Assembly (NCBI GenBank): GCA_944321715.1
Contig: CALUMJ010000012.1
Coordinates: 1 to 52,224 of the forward strand
DNA length: 52,224 nt
Direction: 5' to 3'
Source of the DNA: an uncultured Muribaculaceae bacterium
GTDB taxonomy: Bacteria > Bacteroidota > Bacteroidia > Bacteroidales > Muribaculaceae
The number at the start of each line of letters is the position of its first letter. Position 1 is the stretch's first letter. The notes beneath the pieces were generated by a model. That model worked only from the letters and a program-made list of their open reading frames with translations. It did no database searches and was not told the DNA's origin. Both the position numbers and the translations under genes were made by a program. This document shows positions 1 to 8,437 of this stretch, one piece after another.

Positions 1-180
1 CATTGCGGCAAATCGTAACTTGGCAGCCATCACAAACTAATGTTAAAATTTTATTGAGACAGCCGTGCCATGGTATGACGGCTCTACAACAATGTCATAG
101 CACTCATTATATGGCTTGAAATCAGCATTTTTCGCTGCATGGTGCGGCTGTCTGTGCTGTGCAAAAGATGTTAAAAAAAG

Positions 181-484
181 TGCCGTTACTTAGTAGTTAA
201 CGGCACTTTTATCGGTGCAAATATAAGCGATGTTTTTATTCCGTGCAAAAATATTTGACAATTTTTTTTTAATTCAGTGATTTAATGGGCATTTCCCATG
301 CCGTTTCATGCTGGGTGTTGCATGGCGGTTTGCATAGTTTTTTTGCCGAGACGGTAGGTTTACCATGTAAAATGGAGGTAAATGCACCATGCCAGTCTAA
401 ATAAGGCGGACACGCAATATGTTGTGTTACTGATATTTAAAGGGTTGCATTCTAAATAACGCCGTTAACTACTAAATAACGGCA
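181..484. repeat. Inverted-repeat-bounded segment, candidate invertible promoter
   Basis: The left arm (181-204) and the reverse complement of the right arm (461-484) match at 23 of 24 positions. Each arm is itself an imperfect palindrome (TGCCGTTA ... TAACGGC). The roughly 256 bp between the arms carries a good leftward Bacteroidetes promoter. Inversion would place that promoter's -7 element near 440-447, pointing at the lipoprotein start at 568. This is the arrangement of phase-variable surface-gene promoters in Bacteroidales. No adjacent recombinase gene is visible. The left arm could instead be a plain terminator: it is preceded by an A-run and followed by TTTTAT. Confidence 0.45.
218..249 (-). 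promoter_or_regulatory. Leftward promoter inside the inverted-repeat segment
   Basis: On the minus strand a -33 TTTG (249-246) is separated by exactly 20 nt from a -7 TATATTTG (225-218). This matches the Bacteroidetes consensus TTTG-N19-21-TAnnTTTG. Transcription would start near 211 and run left, away from the lipoprotein gene. Confidence 0.55.
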
Positions 485-567
485 GAAAATTAGTGGAAAA
501 CATGGATAAATAAAGTTGTGGAAAAAGGCAACTCTTTTCATTTTTAATATTTAAAGTTTTTATTATT

Positions 568-3500
568 ATGATTAAAAAGTTTTTAAGTGCGACCCTGTTT
601 GGCTTCCTCATGTTGGGGCTGGCAGGTACGTTTGTAGCTTGTGACGACTACGACGACAGCGACTTGCGCAGGCGCGTCGATGCAGTGGAAGGCACACTTG
701 CCGACCTGCAGGCTCAAATCGCCAATGGCGTCTTGATTGAGAGCATCACGTCAACAAGCGGCGGTGTTACCATCACCACATCGGATGGCAACACCTACAA
801 CATCACCAACGGAGCCGACGGCGCAGCCGGTAAGGACGGTTCGGTTGTGGAAATCGGTGATAACGGCAACTGGTTCATCAACGGCGTTGACACTGGTATG
901 CCATCGCGCGGTGCTGCAGGCCAGGACGGTGCCGACGGCCAAGATGGTGAAGATGGTGCCGACGGTTATGTTCCGTCCATCGAAATCATCGACGGTTACT
1001 GGTATATCGACGGTGTGAATACCGGCCAAGCAGCCCAAGGCGAAAAAGGTGACAAGGGCGACCAAGGTGAAACTGGCCCTGCCGGTCCTCAAGGCCCAGA
1101 AGGTCCTCAAGGCCCTGCTGGCAATGACGGTACGAACGGCACTGAAATCACTATCGGTGACAACGGCAACTGGTTCATCGACGGCGTTGACAGTGGCGTT
1201 CCCGCACAAGGCGAGAAGGGCGAACAAGGTGACAAGGGTGACCAAGGCGACAAGGGTGACCAAGGCGAGCAAGGTGAAGCTGGCAAGGATGCCAACCTTG
1301 TTTACTACGTGCCAGACCCTGATGGCTGCTGGGCTAAAGTCGTTTACACCAACGATGGCGAAACACGGCTTTCTTACACAGTGCAAGATGGCACCAATGG
1401 CACTGAATATATGCCATGGCTGCCCGAAGGTACTATCACAGCCGTACTCAACACCGATTCGCAAACCCTTACGCTTTACAACGTAGAGGACGAGGTTAAT
1501 GGCGGAACTACCACTGTGACCATCAAGCTGACCGAACCGCTCGTAGGCCTCGCATTCGTTCCCGATGTGATGAACGACGGCATGGGCGTGGTTTACAAGT
1601 ATCGCTTGTATTTCAACGAAGACAAGGCTGTTAGCGCAACATGGGAAGACGAAGACCTGCTTGTGGCAAGCAACGAACTCAACCTCGTTTATCGCCTCAA
1701 CCCGAGCAACGCCGACCTGAGCGGCATCGAGGCATGGGAATTTGTTAACCGCCAGGTAGAAACTCGCGCAGCTAAGGGCGATGGCTACAATTTGCTCACT
1801 TGGGTAAGAAATGAAATAGACAATATTAATTATCCTGGTGTAATCACAGCCGTAGCTACTGTGAACGAATTGCCCGGCGAGGAAGAGTATGACGCAAGCA
1901 AGGAAGACCTGATTTTCGCATTGCAAGCAACAGGTGAAAACAACCGCGTCATCACTTCGGACTACGCCAAGCTCGAAGCATACGACATGAAGAAGTATGC
2001 CATCTACACTACCGAAGGTGAAGAAGCAGTAACCACAAAAACGGCCGAGGCTTATCCCACCGAGGAGCCCAAGGTTATAACCGACGCAACCGCAACGCAG
2101 GTGAACTTGGTACGCGGCACGACTGTTGACCTCAACGACTGTGTACAAACTATCGCCACCAACCTCTTGCCCGAAATGGTTGCCGTTGACGAAACTGGCT
2201 TCGACATCACCTACAAATTCAGCGAAACCGAGGTTAAGGACGGAACTGGCACAGTACAAAACAGCTTCGTTGACCTCGACGAGAATGGCGTGGTATCTGT
2301 TTCTGCTGGTGCTTCGGCACTTGGCCGCAAACCAGTGTTCAAGGTTGAAGCCGAGGTTAACGGCACTGTAATCGCTACTGCCTATATCGTTATGCAGATT
2401 GTATCGAGCAGCATCAACGACATCACCGTTACTGCCGAGCCTATCGAACTCATCTATAGCGAAATCGATGGTAAGAGCAACTACGTTCCGTTCACTTGGG
2501 AGCAAATCAACGAGGAAATCTACGATGCACTCGACATGTCGGCAGCTCAATTCGCAGCAGCATACGATAACAATCCTGAAGTCATCGGTACGAACGATAA
2601 CTCTGGAACTGAAGACTATGTTCCTGGTGTATTCATTGCAACCAACGGAACATTCCCGACCGACCAAGTATCTACGGCCAACTTCATCACTATCGGTTTC
2701 AACGCTAACATACCTGTTTCGACTGGTAGCGAATACAAGAACTATAATAAGGTTACATTGACCTACCAGCCAAAGGTTGCCAATGCTTATCCTGCTGTAA
2801 TCCTTGAAATTCCTTACACTGTAACCGACAATTGCGACGAACAGGAATTGAGCTACAGCGACTTCATCGAGGGCACTGAATGGGATATCTACGGCGACGG
2901 TGGCAACAATAGCTACGCATTCGGTGCAATACTGAAGAAAGCTTTCGCCGAAGGTACAAAACCTGTGAAGAACCACAAGTACACGTTCAAGTTTGCCGGC
3001 ACGACCGAAACTACTGTTGACCAAGCTATGCTCATCGACGGTGACAAGTGGGATGAAGCAACTATCACATTCAATGGCCAAATCAACGGTGTCATCAACG
3101 AGGGTACTACGGAAGAGAAGCCTGTAACCACTTCTTACGCAATAGAAATGGTAAGCACTCGTGCAAACAATGAACAATGCAATGTGACCTACAAGTTCAC
3201 AATCAACTTCTGCAACCCGCTCGTAATGACGTTCGAAAAGCTGGAAACTACGTTTGAAGACAACACGTTTGCTGCTGTTGACATCAAGTCGGCAATCAAC
3301 ATCAAGGATGGACGTGGTCGCGGTGTAACACTCGTCGAAAAGGGAGCATTCCAAAGCGATAATGCTTGGGGCGTAGAAGAGAAAGAAATCTCATACACGT
3401 ATGAGTTGCTCGGCGACTGGGGTACTGCCCTTGAGTTGACCGAAGATGGCAAGCTCAGCTACAAAGGCACCGGCTTCGGCTACAAACTCCCTGCAACAGT

Positions 3501-3585
3501 GACAGTACGTGTTACAGCTTCTGTTAAAGGCATAGCAGTGGTTACTGAAAATGCAACTGTAACCATCAAGCCAGCCGCTGACTAA
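568..3585 (+). CDS. Large surface lipoprotein with collagen-like repeats
   Basis: The 1005-aa protein starts with a lipoprotein signal peptide (residues 1-25, lipobox ending GTFVAC). The residues after Cys25 are acidic (DDYDDSD), like the export signal of surface-exposed Bacteroidetes lipoproteins. A short coiled-coil-like stretch (about 34-55) follows. Then come three repeats of the form GxxGNWFIDGVxTG (near 98, 142 and 200), separated by collagen-like Gly-X-Y tracts: about 11 triplets from near 157 and about 9 from near 219. The N-terminal layout resembles the DUF4988/PL29-associated N-terminal domain of Bacteroidetes lipoproteins. From about 290 onward the protein is beta-rich with no catalytic motif I recognise. 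Likely an adhesin or structural surface protein. Expression may be phase-variable through the upstream inverted repeats. Function unknown; the lipoprotein call is firm. Confidence 0.85.
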   Translation: MIKKFLSATLFGFLMLGLAGTFVACDDYDDSDLRRRVDAVEGTLADLQAQIANGVLIESITSTSGGVTITTSDGNTYNITNGADGAAGKDGSVVEIGDNGNWFINGVDTGMPSRGAAGQDGADGQDGEDGADGYVPSIEIIDGYWYIDGVNTGQAAQGEKGDKGDQGETGPAGPQGPEGPQGPAGNDGTNGTEITIGDNGNWFIDGVDSGVPAQGEKGEQGDKGDQGDKGDQGEQGEAGKDANLVYYVPDPDGCWAKVVYTNDGETRLSYTVQDGTNGTEYMPWLPEGTITAVLNTDSQTLTLYNVEDEVNGGTTTVTIKLTEPLVGLAFVPDVMNDGMGVVYKYRLYFNEDKAVSATWEDEDLLVASNELNLVYRLNPSNADLSGIEAWEFVNRQVETRAAKGDGYNLLTWVRNEIDNINYPGVITAVATVNELPGEEEYDASKEDLIFALQATGENNRVITSDYAKLEAYDMKKYAIYTTEGEEAVTTKTAEAYPTEEPKVITDATATQVNLVRGTTVDLNDCVQTIATNLLPEMVAVDETGFDITYKFSETEVKDGTGTVQNSFVDLDENGVVSVSAGASALGRKPVFKVEAEVNGTVIATAYIVMQIVSSSINDITVTAEPIELIYSEIDGKSNYVPFTWEQINEEIYDALDMSAAQFAAAYDNNPEVIGTNDNSGTEDYVPGVFIATNGTFPTDQVSTANFITIGFNANIPVSTGSEYKNYNKVTLTYQPKVANAYPAVILEIPYTVTDNCDEQELSYSDFIEGTEWDIYGDGGNNSYAFGAILKKAFAEGTKPVKNHKYTFKFAGTTETTVDQAMLIDGDKWDEATITFNGQINGVINEGTTEEKPVTTSYAIEMVSTRANNEQCNVTYKFTINFCNPLVMTFEKLETTFEDNTFAAVDIKSAINIKDGRGRGVTLVEKGAFQSDNAWGVEEKEISYTYELLGDWGTALELTEDGKLSYKGTGFGYKLPATVTVRVTASVKGIAVVTENATVTIKPAAD

Positions 3586-3674
3586 GCCCGGCACATACAA
3601 TGAGTTAAACATAATAGGAGGACCTGAATGGTATAACACCAATATAGTCTAATAGAAGTCCTTATTAAAAGAAG

Positions 3675-3710
3675 CGCATGGCTGACCGTGAGGTTAGCCT
3701 TGCGTTTTTT
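3675..3710 (+). terminator. Rho-independent terminator of the lipoprotein gene
   Basis: An imperfect stem (CGCAtGGCTgACC with GGTtAGCCtTGCG, 3675-3704) is followed by six T (3705-3710), about 90 bp after the stop codon. Confidence 0.7.
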
Positions 3711-3822
3711 ATTATTATCTGGTAAGATTTGTTGTAAATGGAGTATCAAAAAATATATAGAATAACCCGCGATTACTGGCAGACCGTTGTGTACACATTA
3801 CGGTTATATTCGAGCTGTCATC

Positions 3823-4001
3823 GGAGGTGTATCAAAATTAGCATCAATCTGGTTCGTAGGGACGCACGGCTCGTGCGTCCGTGTGCCGTAAAGCTCTGTT
3901 AATCATTTGTAAATCAACACAATATGCAACTAATTACACGGCGGACGCACGAGCCGTGCGTCCCTACAAAATTGCGCAAATCTGCATTTTGATACACCCT
4001 C
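3823..4001 (-). repeat. Palindromic MITE-like element, copy 1
   Basis: The element is bounded by near-identical inverted ends (GGTGTATCAAAAT at 3826-3838 and ATTTTGATACACC at 3986-3998). Each half carries a hairpin whose 9-bp arms are GGACGCACG/CGTGCGTCC with a 3-nt loop (first at 3860-3880). The ~60-bp centre matches copy 4 well when reverse-complemented, which fixes its orientation as minus. It fills most of the gap between the surface lipoprotein gene and dnaX. A short frame running through it (3881-4066) is not a gene. Confidence 0.8.
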
Positions 4002-4124
4002 TACAACAATGTGAAGATATTTGCAATCTTGATACCCCCTCGCAATGCCCCTCCAGTAATTGCTGATTGTCAACGATTTTTGTTTAATATGCACCTTTGG
4101 CGTGGTTTTTCCGCAGATTTTGCC

Positions 4125-4132
4125 TAAATTTG
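4125..4132 (+). promoter_or_regulatory. Probable dnaX -7 promoter element
   Basis: TAAATTTG matches the Bacteroidetes -7 consensus and lies 27 bp before the dnaX ATG. No clear TTTG sits at the usual spacing, so the -33 half is weak. Confidence 0.4.
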
Positions 4133-4158
4133 TGATTGCACTATTTCGTTAGCAATCA

Positions 4159-5970
4159 ATGGAACAATACATAGTATCAGCACGCAAGTACAGACCCACG
4201 ACATTCAAGTCGGTGGTTGGGCAGCAAGCACTCACCCACACGCTGAAGTCGGCAATCGACTCGGGGCACCTCGCCCACGCCTATCTCTTCTGCGGCCCGC
4301 GCGGCGTGGGAAAAACCTCATGCGCCCGCATCTTTGCCAAGACTATCAACTGCCTGCACCCCACTGCCGAAGGCGAGGCCTGCAATGAATGCGAGTCGTG
4401 CGTGGCATTCAATGAGCAACGGTCGCTCAACATCGTGGAATTAGACGCCGCCTCAAACAACTCGGTGGACGACATACGCAACCTCATAGAACAAGTGCGC
4501 ATACCGCCGCAAATCGGGCGATACCGTGTGTTCATCATCGACGAAGTACACATGCTGTCGGCTGCCGCATTCAACGCTTTCCTTAAGACACTTGAGGAGC
4601 CGCCATCGCACGTGATTTTCATACTTGCCACTACCGAGAAGCATAAAATATTGCCGACAATTCTCTCGCGATGCCAGATTTATGACTTCACGCGCATCAC
4701 TATCCCCGACATAGTGGAGCAACTGAAATACATAGCCGGCAACGAGGGCATCACCGCCGAACCTGCCGCACTGAACGTAATCGCGCAAAAAGCCGACGGC
4801 GCGATGCGCGACGCCCTGTCAATCTTCGACCAAGTGGCGGCATCGTCGGGCGGCAACATCACCTATGCCTCGACCATCGCCAACCTTAATGTGCTTGACC
4901 ACGACTACTACTTCGGCCTGATGGAAGCGTTCCGCACCTGCAACGTCACCCAAGCACTGCTCATATACAAGGAGATACGCGACAAGGGCTTTGACTCGCT
5001 GTTTTTCATCAACGGCCTTGCCAAGCACATTCGCGACATGATGGTGGCTTCAAACCCACAGACCCACAAACTGCTCGACATGGGTGCCGACGTAGCAGCC
5101 CGATTCATAAGCGAAGCGGCAAAGTTCCATCCCAAGTTCTACTACATGGCAATGGACCTGTGCAACACCTGCGACCTGAATTACCGCACGGCATCGAACA
5201 AGCAATTCCTCGTGGAGCTCACATTGATAAAAATATGCCGCTTGCTCGAACAGCCGGGCAACCCGCCAACAGGCAACGGCGGCCAACCACACCCCGCTCA
5301 ATCACCGTCGCCGGCTGCCACACGGCAACCATCGCAGGCAGCACCACCCACCAGCAACAATACCGCACCGCGCAATAATGCCGCCACAACTCCAACGCCT
5401 CCAACACCCACAAAGACAGCTGCACCACAGCCAGCCGTTCAAGCCACAGCCGACCCGAAGGTGGCTTACACGCCACGACCAAGCAAGCCGCAAGTCCAGT
5501 CGCATACCGGAATGCCACGGATTATGATAAACAACACGGCGGCACAATCGCACAAGCAGGCCAGTCCTGCCGCCACCACTGCAAATGCCACACCAAGCCA
5601 CCGCCGCTTGTCGGCATTCACACCCGAACAGATGCTTGCAGCATGGAACGAATATATCGAGAAGCACCCCAGCGAGAAAGTTATCGTCAACACCATGCGA
5701 GCAGCGTTGCCCACGCGCATAAACGACACCCTGTATGAAATACGTGTGGAAAATGTGGGGCAAGTGGAATTTATCAAAACCCGGCAGACCGAGATTGTGG
5801 AATTTCTGCGCCAACACTTGGACAACGACATGGTGGCGATAGATGTCAAAGTGTCGGAAACAGGGCCTGCAAAGAAATTCTGGACATCGCGTGAAATCAT
5901 CGAAGACATGGTTCAACGCAACCCGCAAGTGCGCGACATGATACAGCGGCTCGGCTTAAGCCTTGCATAA
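4159..5970 (+). CDS. dnaX: DNA polymerase III subunit gamma/tau
   Basis: Clamp-loader ATPase that loads the beta sliding clamp at the replication fork. The 603-aa protein shows the full AAA+ layout: Walker A GPRGVGKT at 46-53, the zinc-binding Cys set (65, 75, 78, 81), Walker B IIDEVHML near 126-133, sensor 1 ILATTEKHK near 155-163 and the SRC arginine-finger motif at 170-172. Domain III follows to about 370. A Pro/Ala/Thr/Gln-rich linker (about 375-500) leads to a C-terminal domain of the tau type. The start gives the family-typical N-terminus YIVSARKYRP. It converges on the Lrp-type regulator gene. Confidence 0.95.
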   Translation: MEQYIVSARKYRPTTFKSVVGQQALTHTLKSAIDSGHLAHAYLFCGPRGVGKTSCARIFAKTINCLHPTAEGEACNECESCVAFNEQRSLNIVELDAASNNSVDDIRNLIEQVRIPPQIGRYRVFIIDEVHMLSAAAFNAFLKTLEEPPSHVIFILATTEKHKILPTILSRCQIYDFTRITIPDIVEQLKYIAGNEGITAEPAALNVIAQKADGAMRDALSIFDQVAASSGGNITYASTIANLNVLDHDYYFGLMEAFRTCNVTQALLIYKEIRDKGFDSLFFINGLAKHIRDMMVASNPQTHKLLDMGADVAARFISEAAKFHPKFYYMAMDLCNTCDLNYRTASNKQFLVELTLIKICRLLEQPGNPPTGNGGQPHPAQSPSPAATRQPSQAAPPTSNNTAPRNNAATTPTPPTPTKTAAPQPAVQATADPKVAYTPRPSKPQVQSHTGMPRIMINNTAAQSHKQASPAATTANATPSHRRLSAFTPEQMLAAWNEYIEKHPSEKVIVNTMRAALPTRINDTLYEIRVENVGQVEFIKTRQTEIVEFLRQHLDNDMVAIDVKVSETGPAKKFWTSREIIEDMVQRNPQVRDMIQRLGLSLA

Positions 5971-5983
5971 CCCGTATGGCAAC

Positions 5984-6008
5984 AAAAAAGGAGAGCAAAT
6001 TGCCCTCC
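5984..6008 (-). terminator. Terminator between dnaX and the Lrp-type regulator
   Basis: A stem GGAGaGCA (5990-5997) / TGCcCTCC (6001-6008) has an A-run at 5984-5989, which reads as a T-run on the minus strand. It best terminates the minus-strand regulator gene. Confidence 0.6.
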
Positions 6009-6038
6009 CCCATAACCATATACATGAGTGCATGTATG

Positions 6039-6515
6039 CTATTCTTTCTCTTCGTCGTCGAAATTCACCGGTATTTCACGGTTAATGCTCATTTCAAGCG
6101 ATATTAAAGTTTCGGTGGCTGTGACACCGGCTATGTGCTGTATTTTGTCGTTCAGCAATTCCATCAAGTGCTGGTTGTCGCGGGCGTATAGCTTAATCAG
6201 CATCGTGTAAGGTCCAGTGGTGAAATGGCATTCCACCACTTCACGTATTTTTTCAAGCTCAGGCACCACGTCACGATACATCGACCCGCGCTCAAGTTTG
6301 ACCCCTATGTAGGTGCAAGTGGCGTAGCCCAATACACGCGGGTCAACATTGTAGCCCGACCCCGTAATCACATTCATGTCAATCATGCGCTGTATGCGCT
6401 GGTGTATTGCCGCACGCGAAACGCCGCATTCCACAGCAACGTCTTTCGACGGAATGCGAGCATTCTTCATGATGATTTGCAATATTTTTCGGTCAAGATT
6501 GTCGATTTTCTCCAT
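6039..6515 (-). CDS. Lrp/AsnC family transcriptional regulator
   Basis: A 158-aa DNA-binding regulator. The start is set at the MEKIDNLDRKIL methionine (6515), which begins the conserved AsnC helix-turn-helix domain. A frame extending nine codons further upstream has no family support. Residues about 1-60 form the winged HTH (RIPSKDVAVECGVSRAAIHQRIQRM). Residues about 70-150 form the Lrp ligand-sensing/dimerisation (RAM) domain. It ends in an acidic tail (FDDEEKE). Members of this family respond to amino acids or related small molecules; the ligand cannot be read from the sequence. Confidence 0.9.
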   Translation of the reverse strand: MEKIDNLDRKILQIIMKNARIPSKDVAVECGVSRAAIHQRIQRMIDMNVITGSGYNVDPRVLGYATCTYIGVKLERGSMYRDVVPELEKIREVVECHFTTGPYTMLIKLYARDNQHLMELLNDKIQHIAGVTATETLISLEMSINREIPVNFDDEEKE

Positions 6516-6539
6516 TGTCCATGTAATTAAACCATACTG

Positions 6540-6547
6540 CAAAGATA
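6540..6547 (-). promoter_or_regulatory. -7 element of the Lrp-type regulator promoter
   Basis: On the minus strand this reads TATCTTTG, a perfect -7 element 24 bp before the chosen ATG. The -33 half is not clear. Confidence 0.45.
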
Positions 6548-6750
6548 TGGCATTTTTTCAACAAAAGCCGCATCTTCATATCACAATGATTTGTTTTTGT
6601 GGCATTTTAACTATTATTTGTGCCTTTTTGGGCAATTTCAGAAGAAAAAGAAGCGGTTGTCGTTGCAGGATGCACATCCCACACACGGCAACCGCCTGTA
6701 TTTCACTCCTGCCGGCTACTATGCAGCACAACCGAGATTCATCGGTTCAA

Positions 6751-7617
6751 TCATCTCTTCTTTTCGGGTTCGATACCTACAGTTTCAACCTCGAATATAA
6801 GCAACTCGTTGGGACCAATCTTGGGTGAACGTCCGTCGATGCCATAAGCAAGGTCACCTGGGATATAAAGAATGTAAGAAGCACCCGGGCTCATCAGCAA
6901 CAAACCTTCCTTGAAACCAGGAACCACGCTGCGCGGACTCATCGGGCGAGTTTCATTGTCCTTTGTCTGGTCAAATACTGTGCCGTCGATTTTGCTGCCC
7001 TTATACTTGGTAGAAATGCGGTCGGTTTCCGTGAACGTCTTGCCATTGCCAGGTTTTACCACCTTGTAGGCAAGTCCACTCTCGGTCACAACCACCTTGG
7101 GGTCGTTCTTAACAAGGTCTTCGATAAATTTCTTTCCGGCCTCGGCATTGGAAATAGCTTGTGGGTCACGTTCCTTAACGGCACGTATTTCCTTCTGCAT
7201 GAGCATGTTCACATTGCCTTGCATCATCATCACGTTTACAGTAGAGTCGCTCATGAAAGCCTTTTTGAACTCCGATACGAGCAAGTAGGTATTGAGTTGC
7301 ACCTGGTTGTTCTCTTTAAGGCCTTTTACCATCTCGATGAGGTTGGCACCAAGCACCAAACCCTGACGGTAGCTGTCGTTGGCAGTGTCAACGTTAACCG
7401 CCATTTCAAAGCCACGCATAAACTCGTCACGGTCAAAAGTGGAATCGGTTTTTGCCACCTGTTGCGACCATCCATAACCATAAAGTTCACCCATTGCCAT
7501 GCTCAGAGTGTCGAGCGAGCTGGCCGGTTTGCCACTGTCGATGCTGTTACCGTTGCAGCTTACCATTGCCGACATGGCTACAATGGCGGCTGTCGCCAAA
7601 ATAGAAAACTTTTTCAT
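6751..7617 (-). CDS. FKBP-type peptidyl-prolyl isomerase lipoprotein
   Basis: A 288-aa periplasmic or outer-membrane-anchored prolyl isomerase that assists protein folding. It begins with a lipoprotein signal peptide whose lipobox ends AMVSC (Cys20). An N-terminal FKBP_N-like helical dimerisation region (about 35-150) is followed by a C-terminal FKBP domain (about 180-285) with the typical TKYKGSKIDGTVFDQT and VVPGFKEGLLLMSPGA segments. The catalytic pocket partly departs from classic FKBPs (SYILYIPGDLAYG), as is common in Bacteroidetes homologues. It lies 27 bp downstream of a second FKBP gene on the same strand and is probably co-transcribed with it. Confidence 0.88.
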   Translation of the reverse strand: MKKFSILATAAIVAMSAMVSCNGNSIDSGKPASSLDTLSMAMGELYGYGWSQQVAKTDSTFDRDEFMRGFEMAVNVDTANDSYRQGLVLGANLIEMVKGLKENNQVQLNTYLLVSEFKKAFMSDSTVNVMMMQGNVNMLMQKEIRAVKERDPQAISNAEAGKKFIEDLVKNDPKVVVTESGLAYKVVKPGNGKTFTETDRISTKYKGSKIDGTVFDQTKDNETRPMSPRSVVPGFKEGLLLMSPGASYILYIPGDLAYGIDGRSPKIGPNELLIFEVETVGIEPEKKR

Positions 7618-7644
7618 CTTTATTTTTTTGATTTGATTAAGTTA

Positions 7645-8229
7645 TTAGTTCACTTTTATCAACTGTATGTCAAATATCAAGGTCATATTAGGCCCGATTA
7701 TTCCGCCAGCTCCTTGCGGGCCGTATGCGAGATTCGACGGCACGAAAATGCGCCACTCGGCACCCGGCTTCATCATCTGCAAAGCCTCGACCCATCCCGG
7801 GATAACCTGCGTGACACCAAATGTGGCAGGTTCGCCACGCTCAACCGAACTGTCGAACACCCGACCGTCGATTAATGCGCCTGTGTAATGCACAGTCACC
7901 GAATCGGTGGGCTTAGGCGACTCGCCTTCGCCTTCCTTGATAATTTCATACTGCAACCCGCTCGCCGTCGTGCGCACCTCGGGCCGCTTGGCATTTTCGG
8001 CAAGATATTGTTCGCCAGCCTGCTTGTTCACATCCTTGATGCGTTCTTCCATCTTGGCAAAAAATTCATTCACCACACGTTTTGCAGCGTCGGTAGTCAT
8101 TTGCGAATAGTCGTTTTCGTATGCGGCTTTCACTCCAGCTGCAAAATCACTGTAATCCAACTTTTCAATGCCCGAACGCATGAAGTTATTTCCCATGCTC
8201 AAGCCAAGGGCGTAGCTTAATTTATCCAT
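7645..8229 (-). CDS. FKBP-type peptidyl-prolyl isomerase
   Basis: A 194-aa FkpA/FklB-like prolyl isomerase. The start is set at MDKLSYALGLSMG (8229), because this helical N-terminus is the conserved family start and the 35 codons before it look non-coding. The FKBP_N helical region spans about 1-95. The FKBP domain (about 100-194) contains SVTVHYTGALIDGRVFDSS, VIPGWVEALQMMKPGAEWRIFVPS and LAYGPQGAG, so the binding pocket is intact. No signal peptide is visible, which suggests cytoplasmic action, unlike its lipoprotein neighbour downstream. It is the first gene of the two-FKBP unit. Confidence 0.88.
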   Translation of the reverse strand: MDKLSYALGLSMGNNFMRSGIEKLDYSDFAAGVKAAYENDYSQMTTDAAKRVVNEFFAKMEERIKDVNKQAGEQYLAENAKRPEVRTTASGLQYEIIKEGEGESPKPTDSVTVHYTGALIDGRVFDSSVERGEPATFGVTQVIPGWVEALQMMKPGAEWRIFVPSNLAYGPQGAGGIIGPNMTLIFDIQLIKVN

Positions 8230-8313
8230 TTTCAATCGTTTGTGATAACGTAAATATGTGTACTGCAACATCATGCGGCCAACGACAGGCCACCGGTTGC
8301 TGTTTGGCAAGTG

Positions 8314-8321
8314 CAAAGGTA
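8314..8321 (-). promoter_or_regulatory. -7 element upstream of the FKBP gene pair
   Basis: The minus strand reads TACCTTTG about 85 bp before the FKBP start, matching the -7 consensus. No good -33 partner was found. Confidence 0.35.
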
Positions 8322-8437
8322 GAGTTAAATGCAATTATGTAGGTGATATTTAGAATAAAAAATATTAAATTTGCTATTTAAAGAACATATTAGTGGGTAA
8401 GAATCACTCATTGTTATAACCTCAAATACTCGACAAC

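Larger units (their letters stand above)
1..567. other. Intergenic region upstream of the surface lipoprotein
   Basis: No convincing complete gene is visible. The stretch holds a short hairpin (AGCCGT 61-66 with ACGGCT 78-83), a 24-bp inverted repeat pair (181-204 and 461-484), and a leftward promoter (218-249). A minus-strand reading frame opens with ATG at 30 and runs off the left edge after ten codons, so a leftward gene could begin here, but ten codons are too few to call it. The only rightward promoter-like pair is weak: TTTG at 329-332 and TAGGTTTA at 355-362, with a 22-nt spacer. Confidence 0.6.

Noticed and set aside
1-30. The start of a minus-strand gene running off the left edge (MAAKLRFAAM)
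   Set aside because: Only ten codons are visible, so it cannot be supported. It is noted because the leftward promoter at 218-249 could serve it.
751-3354. An 867-codon open frame antisense to the surface lipoprotein gene
   Set aside because: It is a by-product of the repeat-rich, codon-biased lipoprotein sequence. It has no signal, no domain and no promoter, while the plus-strand frame has a clear lipoprotein signal peptide.
3881-4066. A 61-codon frame between the lipoprotein gene and dnaX
   Set aside because: It lies almost wholly inside the palindromic element, copy 1.
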